NCBI GenBank assembly: GCA_033296885.1
Contig: MU863910.1
Span: 1 to 64,000, forward strand
DNA length: 64,000 nt
Direction: 5' to 3'
From: Triangularia verruculosa
Lineage: Eukaryota > Ascomycota > Sordariomycetes > Sordariales > Podosporaceae
The position numbers and the translations under genes are program-made. Positions 63,945 through 64,000 of this stretch are shown here, in pieces. The notes under the pieces were generated by a model, which had not been told where the DNA came from, made no database searches, and worked only from the letters and a program-made list of their open reading frames with translations. Each line of letters starts with the position of its first letter. Position 1 is the stretch's first letter.

Positions 63945-64000
63945 GAGGGCGAACTGTATTAGCGGAGGTTTTTGGTTGATGAAGAAATGACCATGGTTTT

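Noticed and set aside
1..64000. Secondary-metabolite gene cluster
   Set aside because: No PKS, NRPS, terpene synthase or prenyltransferase is present; the redox genes are scattered among housekeeping genes.
1..64000. CRISPR arrays, operons or bacterial insertion elements
   Set aside because: Eukaryotic intron-containing genes throughout; no direct-repeat/spacer arrays were seen.

Overview
This window is nuclear DNA of a filamentous ascomycete, most likely a sordariomycete and probably Sordariales. The evidence is short introns (43-94 nt) with GT...CTAAC/CTGAC...AG signals, many plant-biomass enzymes, a Pth11-type receptor, a HeLo-NACHT gene, Tad-like LINE sequence, and TG-to-TA or CA-to-TA type nonsense codons that fit repeat-induced point mutation (RIP). 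Genes lie on both strands with 0.3-1.8 kb spacers, and no operon logic applies. I rebuilt the exon structures by hand from splice signals and phase. Three genes were recovered only that way: the N-terminus of a UDP-galactose-type transporter with a 30-nt micro-exon, an 89-aa mitochondrial-like protein and a 67-aa Cys-rich protein.

Layout. 0-14 kb: Pth11-like membrane receptor; single-exon VWA/zinc-ribbon/RBR E3 ligase; secreted Cys protein with an internal duplication; GH7 cellulase with a GPI-like tail instead of a CBM; secreted GMC oxidoreductase; polytopic membrane protein. 14-20 kb: tRNA-Ser(CGA), then the divergent pair AspRS-DUF2156 (erdS, ergosteryl-aspartate synthase) and an alpha/beta hydrolase (candidate erdH). 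20-32 kb: HeLo-NACHT STAND gene with two coding breaks, small secreted proteins, sorbosone-dehydrogenase-like enzyme, OsmC protein and a Thr/Val-rich secreted protein. 32-46 kb: secreted protein with three SnoaL-like domains, MER3/HFM1 meiotic helicase, nucleotide-sugar transporter, two tiny spliced genes and an NmrA-like protein. 46-51 kb: a 1592-aa, four-exon gene fusing an IDO/PrnB-like heme dioxygenase domain, a diflavin-reductase-type FAD/NADPH module, cytochrome b5 and a long tail. 51-60 kb: F-box/2EXR-like protein, then a LINE-derived locus in which an endonuclease gene with five spliceosomal introns sits head-to-head with a Gag-like zinc-knuckle/AT-hook gene. 61-64 kb: GH55 beta-1,3-glucanase.

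Two systems stand out. The IDO-reductase-cytochrome b5 fusion looks like a self-sufficient heme dioxygenase, with a complete NADPH-FAD-b5-heme electron path in one chain. The erdS/erdH pair is a writer/eraser couple for tRNA-dependent sterol aspartylation with a shared 0.9-kb promoter that holds a perfect CRE palindrome. The LINE-derived intron-bearing pair is a third candidate, possibly an exaptation.
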